This document shows positions 12,370 through 24,051 of a DNA stretch of 64,000 nt, in pieces. The stretch is from Patiria miniata (Eukaryota; Echinodermata; Asteroidea; Valvatida; Asterinidae). Where the stretch lies: the NCBI RefSeq assembly GCF_015706575.1, contig NW_024037053.1:3658001-3722000 (forward strand). Reading direction: 5' to 3'. The first letter of the stretch is position 1. Each line of letters opens with the position of its first letter. The notes beneath the pieces were generated by a model. The model made no database searches. It was not told the origin of the DNA and saw nothing but the letters and a program-made list of their open reading frames with translations. Position numbers and translations under genes: made by a program.

Positions 12370-12435
12370 GGGGCTGGGTGCGGTGTTCCGGAGGTCGAAG
12401 GTTCAAACCCCGCTTTAGTAAATTTCATCGCAAAA
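12370..12435 (+). repeat. Possible SINE 3' half with B box
   Basis: GGTCGAAGGTTCAAACCCCG resembles a tRNA B box and T-arm. The upstream A-box half is not convincing. Probably a SINE remnant. Confidence 0.35.
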
Positions 12436-12639
12436 CCATCTGTTGATTAATAACAAAAGTGAACCCATTCCGTTTCTCATCGTGATCTATTTGATGAGGT
12501 TAAACAACTTATGTGACTCGTCATCACAAAATGAGCTTAAAGTCAGACTTTTTTGCAAGAATTGAGATATTTATTTATCTGGATTCTGCAGAACATTGCT
12601 TTCCAATGCAGGGTACCGACTTCAGTAACGGAAATAGTG

Positions 12640-12987
12640 TTGAGTGATGTGGCCTCGTGGTTAAGAGCATCGGATTTGTGGTTTGCGGGTAGGCCTAATT
12701 CTGCAGGTTGTGGGTTCGAGTCCAGCCTGGGGTCACGGTGTGTGTGCCCTTGGGCAAGGCACTTTGTCACTCATTGCTTCTCTCCACTCAGGAGTAAATA
12801 GGTACCTGTGAGGGCAGAGATGGTTAGTGTGGTTGATTTAGCTCCCTTGCGCCTAACATCCAGCTGTATACTCCCCAGGGAGCTGAGAACGTTTCAGGAG
12901 TGATTGCACGTTGAAACAGGGGAAATAATAATTGTAAAGCGCCGTGATACCTTGTTGCAGCGTAAAAGTGCTATATAAATGCCTGAT
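12640..12987 (+). repeat. tRNA-derived SINE with Deu/V-type body
   Basis: The head has an A box (TGGCCTCGTGGTTAAGAGCA) and a B box (GTGGGTTCGAGTCCAGCC). The body carries the widely shared core CCCTTGGGCAAGGCACTTTG and GGAGTAAATAGGTACCTGTG. The tail is AAAGCGCCGTGATACC, then AAAAGTGCTATATAAATGCC, and runs into ATT repeats. Head, conserved core and GCTATATAAAT tail are the hallmarks of Deu-domain SINEs known from echinoderms, amphioxus and vertebrates. No protein is encoded. Confidence 0.85.
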
Positions 12988-13036
12988 ATTATTATTATTA
13001 TAGTAGTAGTACTAGTAGTAGTACTAGTAGTAGTAC

Positions 13037-13119
<83 letters not shown>

Positions 13120-13120
13120 A

Positions 13121-13155
<35 letters not shown>
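12988..13155. repeat. (ATT)n then (TAG)n microsatellite
   Basis: Short ATT repeats at the SINE tail pass into a long, nearly uninterrupted TAG array, with a few TAC variants at its left end. It likely grew from the SINE 3' tail. The threonine-rich antisense open frame here is an artefact. Confidence 0.95.
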
Positions 13156-15029
13156 TAGACCACCAACTTACTTGGGGTTGTATAACCGATTTTTTTTAGA
13201 TAATGGCATTTAAAAAGCCTCCAGTTACGTACAGTTAATGAACAGTCAACTACTAAAACGGGATGAAAACAGGTTTAAGATGTTTGACAGAACACCAAAA
13301 AATGGAGAAAGGTAGCGGAGGACTTGCAGTTAAGGTTTACCCCAAAACAAAGTGACAGGCCCTTCAAATTTGCCCCCACTGTACTGCAAAGTAACAATTT
13401 CGAACTTCAAGCTCATTATATTTCATGGTGACAGGTTACTTAGGGCACAGAACTGGTCACAGAGTGCACACAATAATATTTTAGTCAATGGATTCAGAAT
13501 GGCTTTTCACTGGACGTTTGTGCATGTATCTGTTCGACACAATGGGCAGGATATAGTCCATTCATAGGAGTCACGAGGTAATCCTATGCAATAGCACTGC
13601 CCGACTCTCTTAACCGGTCTACAACCAGTGTAAGTCACACAGATGAAAGCTAGTCTGGAGGCTGGCCCTCTGGGATCAGGAATAAAATGAAGTGTGTTCC
13701 TCTCCCTTCAATTAATTTAATACTCAACCATTACTGTCCTCCTAATGTCCCGTCCCCATTGATTTAAGACGTCAAATTAAAGAATTGGACAACCTCAATG
13801 ATGCGTTGAAAAATAAACCCGACGCATCCAAAGACTTCCGTAATCGTCTAAAAATGACCGCCAAATTTCCAGTTACTTAATTAATAACGCGCGCGTCGAG
13901 CACCGGCGACGGTCCAATTTGCTTCTAGGTGTCATCTACGTCATGTCGTATTCACAAGTACCGCCTTGTGACGCTTTCTATCGCGTACGCAAATATAAGT
14001 CGCTTGTTATGTTGATCTTCAAGTACGTCCGCAGTTCAATTTGCGTCGATATTAAACCACGGTAGCAAAAGACGAAACGAGGGATACAAATCATATCAGT
14101 GCTATATTTTTAAAGGTCAACTGGCTTTACAAGTCTAATTAGTATCGCGATATGAGGAAGACTGGTCTTCGAATTGATGACTTGGGCAATCGATATTAAT
14201 ATCCCAGTGTTTGTTTTGTCCCGTGTTATGTACGGACCATTCGGCAGTTGTATGTGGGCGTGTCATTTCAAGACAACCCCATCCGAACAGCGGTGCCAGT
14301 TTGTCTGTAATTGAACATTGAAGAGCGTGACACCAATTTCCGTGCTGCTTGTATGAGACAGGTGCTACGGTCTCAGTTTTCCGGCGTGCTGATCTTTCCG
14401 GGCGAAATAACTTGCTTATTTTATCAGCCGTTCTGCGTCTTCTAGATGAACGACATAACTATTTGCGCACGGTTCGACCACGCAGGGGTGTTAGCCCTAA
14501 AAGGGCTGGGTTATTTTGACCATCTCTCAGCCGGGGGGGGGGGGGGGGGCAGATTCCCCCAAGATCTCGGCCATCGAGTGACGAAAAATTTTGAATCTCG
14601 GTACATGCATAGAACAACTCATCATGAACATACCCAAGAAATTTCATGACTATAGGTCAATGGGTTTTGGAATTATGGAAAATTAATTTATTCATATGTA
14701 CGAATGGCAATTCTGCTCTGTGTACACGACGTATATGGGAAAATTCAGTTTTCACAGCGCCTAGCGCCTGAAAATTGTTCGCTGCGCGTCAACCCGTGTC
14801 CGATTTTTATGTTTTTAGTATAAGATGCGCAAGGCTCGAGGCTAAAAAAGTCATAACAGCTCGCATAACAGCTCGGGTCGCGAAAAAAAATTGTTTTTAA
14901 GGCTATCTCGGAAAAAGTTGAGGGGGGGGGGGCGCGGGGGCGGATTCCCAGACTTTTATCCTGGTTAAAGATCCCGAAATGTTTTGCTTAGTCGTGCAAG
15001 GAGACGGGATTAGGATTGAGCTTGAAGAG
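13156..15029. other. No gene recognised
   Basis: Mixed sequence. A CpG-richer patch lies at 13880-14060. A G17 run (14533-14549) sits inside a short GC-rich segment, and another G-run lies near 14924. Open frames through the G-run are glycine or proline tracts with no domain. Confidence 0.5.
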
Positions 15030-15520
15030 GAATTGTGTGGTCCAGTGGTTAGCGTTCGTGACTCATGATCAGAGGGTCAGGGGTTCGAATCCAGCTGCTG
15101 GTCGTATGTTGTGTCCTTGGACATCCAGCCACTTCACCCCCACTTGCCTCTCTCCACCCAGGGGCATAAATGGGTACCGGCATTAGCTGGGAGTAACCTG
15201 CGATGGAGAAATATTCTCAGTCGTTTCATACTACTGAAACCGGAGATAAACACCGGCCTGTTGGGACACATTGGCTCGTGACAGACTTTACTCTTGAAGA
15301 TGGCTAAGCCACTTCACCCCCACTTGCCTCTCTCCACCCAGGAGTATAAATGGGTACATGCATTAGCTTGAGAGTAACCTACGATGGACTAGCGTCCCAT
15401 CCAGGGGGAGTAGAAATATTCTCAGTCGTTTCATGCCACTGAAACAGGAGATAAACGCCGGCCTGATGGGACACATTGGCTCGTGACGGACTTTACCCTT
15501 GAAAAGGGCTAAGCCAGGAG
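15030..15520 (+). repeat. tRNA-derived SINE with tandemly duplicated body
   Basis: The head is GTGTGGTCCAGTGGTTAGCG (A box) and GGGGTTCGAATCCAGC (B box), with CAT in the anticodon-like position. The body starts AGCCACTTCACCCCCACTTG at 15127 and starts again at 15307, after 180 bases. The second unit is about 205 bases, because it keeps a 25-base segment (ACTAGCGTCCCATCCAGG) that the first lacks. Both units contain TCTCTCCACCCAGG and a GGGTAC word like the 12640 SINE. The 168-residue antisense open frame across this SINE is not a gene. Confidence 0.8.
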
Positions 15521-16599
15521 TGGAAAGCAAAACTTTTGACATTTCGTTTGCTAATATAAACGAACATTGAACACCATTTTGTCCGATCAGACCATGCTTC
15601 CATCGTGCATAGTACCTTTCCATTGGAGTCGAGTGCAATGCAAGTGTATTCTTGCTGAAATCTGGTTGAAACCCCCGTGCGTCATCGCATCGTGTTTGGA
15701 TCGTACTGTCCCTTGGACTAGCCCAAGTATTGCCCAGGGTCAAGTGCACATAGTGAATAAATGAAAAATCGCCCTTATCACTGCCCCGGTGGGCCAAAGT
15801 ACACGGAGTGCGCGTGTTATTATTAAGGAGGACTTTGCGAGCAAACAAATGAACGAGCGTTACTGTCACTATAGCTTAGGCCTAGTCATACATCAGGTCA
15901 ACTCGGAAAAAAGGTCTTCCAACTCGACACTTTCATAGGCACTGCCTCCAGAATTCCACGGTCAACAGCTTAGATATCTCTGACAGTATGTAATCCTTGG
16001 GGCCATTTTAATGCTACATCTGTCACAAAATTCGTCGAAAATAGCTTTCATTACCAGTGCGAATCGATAATAGAGTGGGCCGGAATCCTCGAACTAGACT
16101 CGCAGAATTTAGATCAACATCACAATCAGAACCTTTTTGAATCGGAAACACATTTTCATACACCTGACCTAGTATTCCCCTTCCCCTTTTTAACGATCGA
16201 TGTAGAATCGAGGTGGGGATATAAAACTGCAGACGAATCCTCAATCATGATCGAACAGGCCCACTTCGTGGAATTCACTGACAACGACCCAACCGTGTAG
16301 TACATAATAGCGCAATCATTATTATACGTGCGATATAACAGTGGCGGCAGGGAACACGATGACGTCAGTAGGTATGCGGTGACTAAACGCCGGCCGGTGC
16401 GCGAGGGCGTTTGCCTTGTGAAGTATTTCGCAAGAGCGTCTATTGGTTTGTGCAATGTATTCACTTGATAAATGACCCCAACGGTTTCCTCGATTGCCTT
16501 TCCGCTACCGGTTGACAAAGTTTACCAACAACAGAATACCTGCTCTCGGAAATGCCAGTAGAGTGTCGCTGCCTTGTAATTTAAAGTCATCTTTAATTA
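15521..16599. other. Upstream region of the TGF-beta gene; no gene seen
   Basis: Unique-looking sequence, moderately CpG-containing. No domain is seen on either strand. It could contain regulatory DNA for the gene starting at 16954, but nothing here proves it. Confidence 0.4.
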
Positions 16600-16900
16600 G
16601 TTGGCGGTGTGTCTAGCCAACTACGTAGGCATCTGCATTGGATATTACAATGATGAACGCGGGTTGCCCACGTGAGCAACCAAAACCATGGGACTTATAA
16701 GTGACGGAGCTCTGGGATTGGTTGTCTGGCGTGTGACTACATGGCGTTTATACGGCGGTCAACCAGTGGTCGTGTTAAAAGAAAAGAAAAGTGCTGGGCG
16801 ATTTCAAATTCGCAGGTGCAGCGTGTAGTAGTCTGGTCGAGTGCTCCGCGCTATACGTATCGTGTCCTCTCGCCGGTACGTAACTCACCCGTCGTGTCCT
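16600..16900 (+). promoter_or_regulatory. Probable promoter/5'UTR region of the TGF-beta gene
   Basis: It lies directly upstream of the signal-peptide exon. It contains a CACGTG E-box (16670-16675), an inverted CCAAT box (GGGATTGGTT, 16713-16722) and rising CpG content toward 16850. No TATA box at a convincing distance is seen. The transcription start cannot be placed from sequence alone. Confidence 0.3.
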
Positions 16901-16901
16901 G

Positions 16902-17135
16902 ATGCTGTGTATGCACGACGCCGCCGTCTGTCGTTTCCCGTGTGACTTTGAAGATGCCTTTCCATGCCAAAGAGTCCCCCTCACCAGTACTTGTTCTCGT
17001 ACTGTGCCTGTTGACGTTGTTGGTGGGCGCGCAGCGCGCCTCTGGCCTGCCGTCCCCTCACCACCGTACCCCCGCCGCGCGGGCAGCGGGTGGCCCGCTG
17101 GACCAAAGCACTGCACGCACCGGGGACCCAGCTAG
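16902..17135 (+). other. Upstream open reading frame overlapping the TGF-beta start
   Basis: Two ATGs (16902 and 16911) precede the main ATG in a different frame. The frame stays open 234 bases and ends inside the signal-peptide exon. Both have poor contexts (C or T at -3), whereas the main ATG at 16954 has A at -3. Leaky scanning could therefore let ribosomes reach the main start. It applies only if the transcript begins upstream of 16902. Confidence 0.45.
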
Positions 17136-17404
17136 CAGAAGCTCATCCACCGATAGTCATAGCCGAGAGGAGAGACGACTCGAAGCCATAAAGGAATCTA
17201 TTCTTGCCACTTTGCACATGGAGGAGCCCCCTTCGCCCGAGGTCATCGCCCGGGCTAAGGCTAACTTATCGCCCGAGGATGTGGAGCGAGCCTACACAGA
17301 ATACGAAGAGAAAGTCCGAGAACTCTCAGAGACAGACGAAAACATTCCAACAAGAACTCCAATTCAAACACCAAGAAGGGAAATTCGGCAATATCATTCA
17401 GTAG
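16954..17404 (+). CDS. TGF-beta family ligand, exon 1 (signal peptide and latency helix)
   Basis: Start codon ATG 16954 gives a hydrophobic signal peptide (core VLVLVLCLLTLLVG, residues 12-25). The same frame read from GTG 16942 adds only four residues and no initiator. After a low-complexity linker, residues 71-93 (REERRLEAIKESILATLHM...) match the first helix of TGF-beta-type prodomains, which pairs with the mature ligand and holds it latent. A charged helical stretch follows (SPEDVERAYTEYEEKVREL). The exon ends after the first base of codon 151 at donor AG|GTACGT (17405), phase 1, exactly matching the acceptor at 24051. An alternative GT at 17401 would be phase 0 and does not fit. No cysteine occurs after the signal peptide. 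Secreted ligand precursor; family call confident, subfamily discussed under exon 2. Confidence 0.9.
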
Positions 17405-19929
17405 GTACGTATTACTATTACAGAAACTTCCACAAATGTTTTTTTTTTTTTTTGCCTGAACCGCCTATATTACCGCCAAATTACTTGGGAACTTCAATTG
17501 TTCAATGTCTTAATACTTGAAAATAATATCCCTCGTTAAGCCATCCCAAGTCATTTTAAAAACCTAAACCATTTTATCATCAGAGATCTACTTCGTACAT
17601 CCACTCCCCAGAGTCCAAATTCCTCTTACTCGACCTAGATTTATTAGAATCTAACCGATTCATACTCGCATTCTAAAACTATTTTAAGAAATTAAACAAA
17701 ATTAATTTTGGCATCGACCAGCTCCTAATATGCTGCGCAGCACGTTGTGAAACGATGTCAGGTAGTTCCCACCTGTTGCGGTTCGCTCGCTCGAAGGCGA
17801 GAATTAACGATCCAGAAAAATCAAACACGTTCGGAATACTATTGGAGTGAACAGTGGCAGAGTTCAGGGACTTTTTATTGCCCCCCCCCCTCCCGTTTAT
17901 AATGCCGTTATGCCGTAAACGGGGCTCGATCTTGCCCCGAGTGTGAGGCGGGTGCCGGGTGTTTCATCACACTTGGCCCCGTGTGACTGCGAGCCCACGG
18001 GCTAAAAACACGTGGCCCACCCGTCATTGCGAAAGACAGTAGACGTGCGACCATCAGCTGATTTTACTCGCGCTATTTGGCCGTGCACAAAATGCACACA
18101 AGGTCTATACGTGGTTTGTAAACGGCTGAAGTATTTATTTTGCCAGTCGTGCCATATATTCCATCCTCCATGGTTGTGCAAATGCCATACAGAGTCCAAT
18201 TATAGTTGGCGAGGGAGTTTGGGTCAGAGGCTACAAATGAAATAAATTCGGAATGGTTTGGGTCTTTGCCATCTACCGGAACCTTCCAGAAACTCAAACT
18301 ATCCTGTTCGGGCAATCATAAGTCCGAGACTGAAACACCCTCTCATAAATATTGTGGGGAATATTTGTCCGTGCCCCTCGACTTGAGTGACCGTAATATA
18401 TATTGTCCTACCACAAAACCACGTCCGGCTCCTGAGTTTATGCCCGCATAACGTCCGCCCAAATTCAGGTCATGATATCTTGCCAGAAAAACAACGGGAA
18501 GTGTAAATCTTGAACTATATCTGGGATGTGCCGGGAAATACCCGAAACTAAAAAAAGAACAAAGAAGGTAAATAATGATGTGATGCAATCATTATACTTC
18601 ACTTGTTCCTTCCAAACGTTTGGTCTATAAAGCTGACAGTAAAATTTGAACCTAAAGGGTAGCCACCGTCATTATCCGGTGGTTGTACATGTCAAATATG
18701 ATCCTTCTTTATTATCCTGAAATTATTTATCACCTGTGTATCGTATTTCGAAATATGTAGACTGGAATTTCGGATCGCGGGCCGACAGAGTGGCCTTATG
18801 ATAAATATAACCGCTGTCATCAAACAAAGGATTATCGCCCCGAACAATCACTGTGGTTTACGTGTGGAATCTGACAAGCATGCTCGTCAAAGGACGATGG
18901 AATGTAGACATAAAATAGATTCTGTGATTTATGATTTTTTTTTCTCAATTCATAAAATTTTGTTTACTGTCATATTCCACTGACTTCCTTCCATCTGTAG
19001 TATGGAATAATAAAAACCGCAAAGCCACAAAAAATTTCATATGTATCTTTTTAAATATGCATTCGCAGACGGCGTCCCTTCGTCTGCACCCTTTACAATT
19101 CTCGCTAATTTTCGAATACATGTATCCACCGTTAAGTTTTGCAAATTATAACAAATTAGTTTTACTAAACAACCCAACGCCTTCGCAATTTCGTCGGGTT
19201 TCCGGTGGACACAGCTCTTCATACAATTTCCGGTCTTTTTTTATTGATAAATTTACTCACATGGGGTTTTGAGATTATCTGATGATAATTTTCTAAAAAT
19301 AGTGAGAATATTATCTAAAGATAGTAAACGAAAAATATAAAGCGCTTCCAATGCTTTATTCGTTATCATAATCAAACACCACAACTTCATGTATTTTGTA
19401 TAATTTTAATTACAACGTTGTGTTGAAGATGTATTCAAAATGACAAGTTTATGAAGCTTTTGTTTGGATAAATGCTTTTAAAATGCTTGAACTTTGAACC
19501 GAAGTCACGTGTCAAGATAAGTCAGAGTGTCATGTGACTTATCTTCACATTATGTGGCATACATGGGTAGCTCGCTAGACTTGCATTCAGTCGTTCATCT
19601 TCAGTCAGTGGAAGGCATGCAGTTCTTATCAAAAAAAAGACAAAACGCTGAACTGAAGAAATTGAATTCTAAAATTGGCAAGTATTTAACTAATATTTTC
19701 CTGTTATTATTTGCACTGTAGCATGGAAATCCTGGAGCATATTTTGATGAAAATCGTATGAGAAATTGTCAAATTTTAAAATGTTTTTTTTTTGGGGGGG
19801 GGGGGGGGGGAGCACCGGAATCAGGTAGAGCTAATGAGTCGAAACGAGTTAATTTGAGTGATAAACTACAAAATGTCAGGTCTTGGCATCCATACGGTCT
19901 TGAGCGAAACCCGTGCGCATGCGTCGTAC

Positions 19930-20440
19930 GTGCGTGTCTCCATGTTGGTCTAACATGGAAGGCTCTGAACAACATGAGACGGATCTGGACAGCTAATCTC
20001 TCCCCAAGCATCAAAAGTCGCTTCTTTGTAGCTACAGTTGAGACAGTACTCCTGTATCATGGTTGGCAACCATGAGGGATGAGAGTCTTACATCATCCAA
20101 AAGTCTCTCGATGGATGCTACACAAGAATGCTTAGGGCGGCACTGAACGTGAGCTGGAAAGAGCACATTACCAACGCTGTGCTATACAGCGGGCTCCCAA
20201 AACTTTCTGCGCTGTTCCTCATGCTCTGCGATGAGACACAAGGAGCTAGCAGTTGGTCAGTTGGTGCTCTGCGGAGCCACGACATGGCCGCCGCAGAAGA
20301 GGACGTCCCCCGCAACTCTTATCAACACGTGTGTGTAGGGACACTGGGGAAGATGGGACCTCTGAGATGAGGTCACTAATGGAGGACCATGCAATCTGGG
20401 TACTCCATTGCCAATGCTCGGCTGATGAAGGGCGCCAAAA
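19930..20440 (+). pseudogene. Decayed RTE-like reverse transcriptase, C-terminal part
   Basis: Fragments in successive frames match the end of the ORF2 reverse transcriptase of RTE-type non-LTR retrotransposons. First comes WKALNNMRRIWTANLSPSIK with VETVLLYHG (about 19950-20060). Then, in another frame, MLRAALNVSWKEHITNAVLY (20128-20187). Finally, shifted again, HGRRRRGRPPQLLSTRV and MRSLMEDHAIW (20268-20400). Stops and frame changes between these blocks show it is dead. It lies in the sense direction within the TGF-beta intron. The endonuclease and catalytic YADD-type core are not present. The clade is inferred from memory of the conserved C-terminal words. Confidence 0.8.
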
Positions 20441-22497
20441 TGTAAAATGCAATTTAGCTCTAGGGTACCTACTTTGGGGTCAGTGCACTGGTGAAAAGGC
20501 ACCTGCGCATGGAAAGATAAACCAATATGAGTAACGCATTTCGATAACCCTATGCCCGATGGAAGTACACAGCAACACCAGCGCTTCTGAAAAAAAGGTC
20601 ATATTTAGATGTTTCGGTATATCTACCGAAACAGCTCTATCTTGTTTTCGTTAAAGTTTTTTTTGTCCCTCATTCCCCCCCCCCCCCCTCCTTTTTCAGA
20701 CTCCTCTCCACTGGTTTATGCGCGTTTCAGAACACTTTGGCATTTACGTCCGATCGACTTTGGACTTGGCATACACTTAGCCAATTACCCACAGATCGTC
20801 CTAGAAGACGTCATCAGGTGTCAATTTACGTCACATTATAAAGGTGCATTTGTTTTCAAAGCCTATCTTCTGAAGTACAAGTCCGAATGGTTTGAATCTT
20901 TGTATAAAGGTACTTACATAGGGACTTGCGAAACAGCTAGTTTTATTAAATGAAAAACTAGTATATACAATGTATGATGGCGGTTCTTGCCCATGATACT
21001 TCTGCGGCTGATGTTAAGTCCACTGCTTGTCCATCAAATCACATCGTCAAAAGAAGACTTAAGAGTTTGTATTTAATTCTTGTTTCAAAGTTTGGGTCTC
21101 AAATTTTGTGCTACAAACAGTTTCTGGAGTAGGCCTACCAAGTTTGAAGTGAACCAAGTTTTGCAACATTGGCGCCGATGTTCGAATTTTTTTTAATTTT
21201 TGTGCAGAAACTAGGACCGCACTCAGTGGCTGATAGCAACCCCGTACGAAGGAATGTTTCGAAACTCAACCGATAAGGCCACGATCTATTGCTGCGATAA
21301 ACGCCATTGCACTGGGACAAGTCGCGCTATGTTAATCCTGCATTCACGGGTTCCTATTAAAAGTTGACTGTTTTACTTTTTTGAAGTCTGTTTCATTTTC
21401 AGTTTGATCCATCACATCGGAATTTTATCACTCATGTTCGATAAACAAATGAAACATAATCAGAATGTCCCATGGACGAACGAATTACGCTGGAAACGGT
21501 GGGCCAATGTATGTATTGCGTTTCCACCACGAAATTATTTTAGTAATTTTTAAAAGCAATAAAGCTTGTGCGTTGACCGGAACGAAATAGAAAATGGGTG
21601 TAAAATGTTGGTTTTCGATGATAAAGCGACCAAGCATGCAGCCCACCCTGACTTCCCGTCTATGGCCCGGTTGAATAACTTCGGAAGTTCGCGGCGCTTT
21701 CAGCTGTTCCCGTACAAAGTCATCTTCACTATAGTGCCGAACCACGCGTATCCGCACCGTACCGGCGCCTAGGGGTATAATTAACCACCCAAGGTCGTGG
21801 CAGAGGGAACTACCAGCCTCAAGTAATATGAGGTATGCGTTGGTGGGTTTCCTCGAAAGCTTTTGAAGTTGAACCTAGCCGTCACTTTTCACGCTTCGGA
21901 ATTGAAAGTGATCGTGCAATGGGTTGCAAACCGCGCACGGGTTTGCGTGAAATTGGGTCATGGCAGGACGGTGGATGATTCATATTTTTTTGAGCGGGAG
22001 TGTCCTTCGTGAATTTGTCACCGATTCCCACAGATTTGTCACCAACATTGCCTTTCAATGTCAAGGGTGTGCCCATTTCATCTGTGCTGGTCTTTTTGTT
22101 GATGCACTGCGAAGGATTATTGTTTGCGATTTCAGACACAGAAATACATCCACGAAATACTATCAGCTTCAGCCCACCCTTTGGTGATATGGATAACCTA
22201 CACGATGGCACTGCCCGGTTAACAAGTGACAATCAGTCAGTCAAGTAGTTATAGGAACAAAGATGGATTCTATGGGCTTGCACTCTGGGACCCGCAAAAA
22301 AGAGGGACACACGAATGGTTGCCGGCGTCTCTGTATAGGCTAGGCTTTTGCCCGATAGATAGCCCTTGTTTGATGATGCTATCATGACAGTGATAACGTC
22401 ATCCGTATCGACTACAGACGTGTGGGGTTCACTTTGTAAACAAACGTTGACCTTTCCGAATGATTGGCTTTAAAAAAAATTATTATAGCGGTCAATT

Positions 22498-22628
22498 CAG
22501 TGGCGTAGACGGGGAGGAGGGGGGGGGGGCCTTAGGGCACGTGCCCCCATACCCCACCATAATTCAGAGTACCCCCCCCTAAAAACAAAAGCCACAAAAT
22601 TTGCTCCTTGTTACTGACTGCGCCACTG
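22498..22628. mobile_element. hAT-like G/C-rich MITE
   Basis: Left terminus CAGTGGCGTAG (22498-22508) and right terminus CGCCACTG (22621-22628) are inverted. A G-run and C-runs lie between them. The left end matches that of the complete element at 44857. No matching 8-bp flanks are visible, so the target duplication has decayed or one end is displaced. No protein is encoded. Confidence 0.65.
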
Positions 22629-24051
22629 GTTCCGTTTGATGAGTTCAACGCTAAGGTTTCTATGACAGTGGTTTCACTGTAGTGGGAGTTTGCCAATATG
22701 TCAGAGAGCCAGTGTCTGAATTTTGACTTCGGGGCGAACTATTTATATATTTATCTGTTCATTTAGTTTTTATAAATTGTTTGGAAAACTCGGCAGAGAA
22801 GGCTGACTCCTTTGATGAGAGACCGTCTCAAGATTGGCAGTGGGGGTGGGGGTTAAGTCGCATCAGTGACCGTCGGCAAGAAAAAAAAAAGCTGTACAAA
22901 TGTCAAGATGACCATGTGGGCGTTCGACGACAGGTGCCCCGGAAAATGAGCAAATCCGGGTAGTAATTACGTCGGTTAATGCATCCGCTGCGACGTGCGC
23001 GCAGGAAATACCTAACCAAATATATATCTTCAATTAAAAAAAAACATAAATAATCTGTCCAGCGACAGAATGGGGATGATTGACAAGCTGGGAATCTTAT
23101 TTGAACAAGGACGAGGAATGCCAACCCGCCTACTCTTTTGTCTCAGCCAGATGCTAGGTTGGCATCACTGTGCGTGCACTTGGTCAAAAGGAGATGAGAC
23201 AAAGGCCTCAATATTCTCCGCACTTGAAAACTATGAGGTTTTCTTTGTCACGGAGGCTATTTATAGGTTTAAGGTCAGCTAGGAATCCGACGCCAGGTGT
23301 TTGAACCGCAGCAAGCTGGAAATAACGGCCCTGATGTATATGGGGTTTTTTTGGGGGGGGGGGCACAGGTGCGAACTTGGGCACAGGTGTAATGAGTATG
23401 AATTTCAGACCGCCAGATGTTTCTAGTCTGGCGAATGAAAGAGTTATGAGTGTCTTTGCAATAGGGACTTTTAGAATTCATTTCTGTTTTGTCTTGTGTA
23501 GACTGTCAGGTGACCTTTTGTTACATTTAGTGCGAGCAAGTTCTGTAAACACAAACTTACTTTTACTCCCTGTTTCGGCATATTTTTTTATTTTCTTCGT
23601 GATCTTGTTAAGATGGGAATGAGTGCAAGGATAAAACGGTGCTGCAACATAACAAATAATTTGTGTTGTTTAGTTTACTATAAGCAATTTGTGTATGACT
23701 CTTGACCTTTTGGGCTTTGCTGATTTTAGAACGGTACCGGTAATTATGAATGGAATATTATGAGTGCGATTATCACATCTCTGCAAGATAAAAATATTAA
23801 TGGCCTCGCTATTGAGGAAGTTGTGAATGGACTTCGACTTCGGTTCAGTTCATTAATATCGACCACGCCCCTTTACAGTCAACACTGATATGATAAAGCA
23901 CGGGTCATCAAACTTTGCACTCGGTTAATGTTTACACAAGCGCTTGTCAACTGGACGTGAATTCCTTTGGCAAAGGTGAAGTCAAGTCCAAAATTAAGTA
24001 GGTTGATAAGTTCCTTTTTTTTCATGTTTCGCTCATTTTTTTCCTCTTCAG

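Larger units (their letters stand above)
17405..24051 (+). other. Phase-1 intron of the TGF-beta gene (6647 bp)
   Basis: Donor GTACGT at 17405; acceptor tract TTTTTTCCTCTTCAG ends at 24051. Joining 17404 to 24052 makes a GGG glycine codon and keeps frame. The joined prodomain needs no further exon. The intron contains an RTE-like pseudogene (about 19930-20440), a hAT-like MITE (22498-22628), T-G runs at 19784 and 23346, and C-runs at 17881 and 20676. Elsewhere in it I see nothing coding. Confidence 0.85.

Noticed and set aside
12894..13166. Threonine-rich open frame
   Set aside because: Translation of the (TAG)n microsatellite.
15363..15869. 168-residue minus-strand open frame
   Set aside because: Much of it is the antisense of the duplicated SINE body.
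17401..17406. Alternative donor GTAGGT at 17401
   Set aside because: It would leave exon 1 in phase 0, incompatible with the phase-1 acceptor at 24051. GTACGT at 17405 restores frame and makes a glycine codon.
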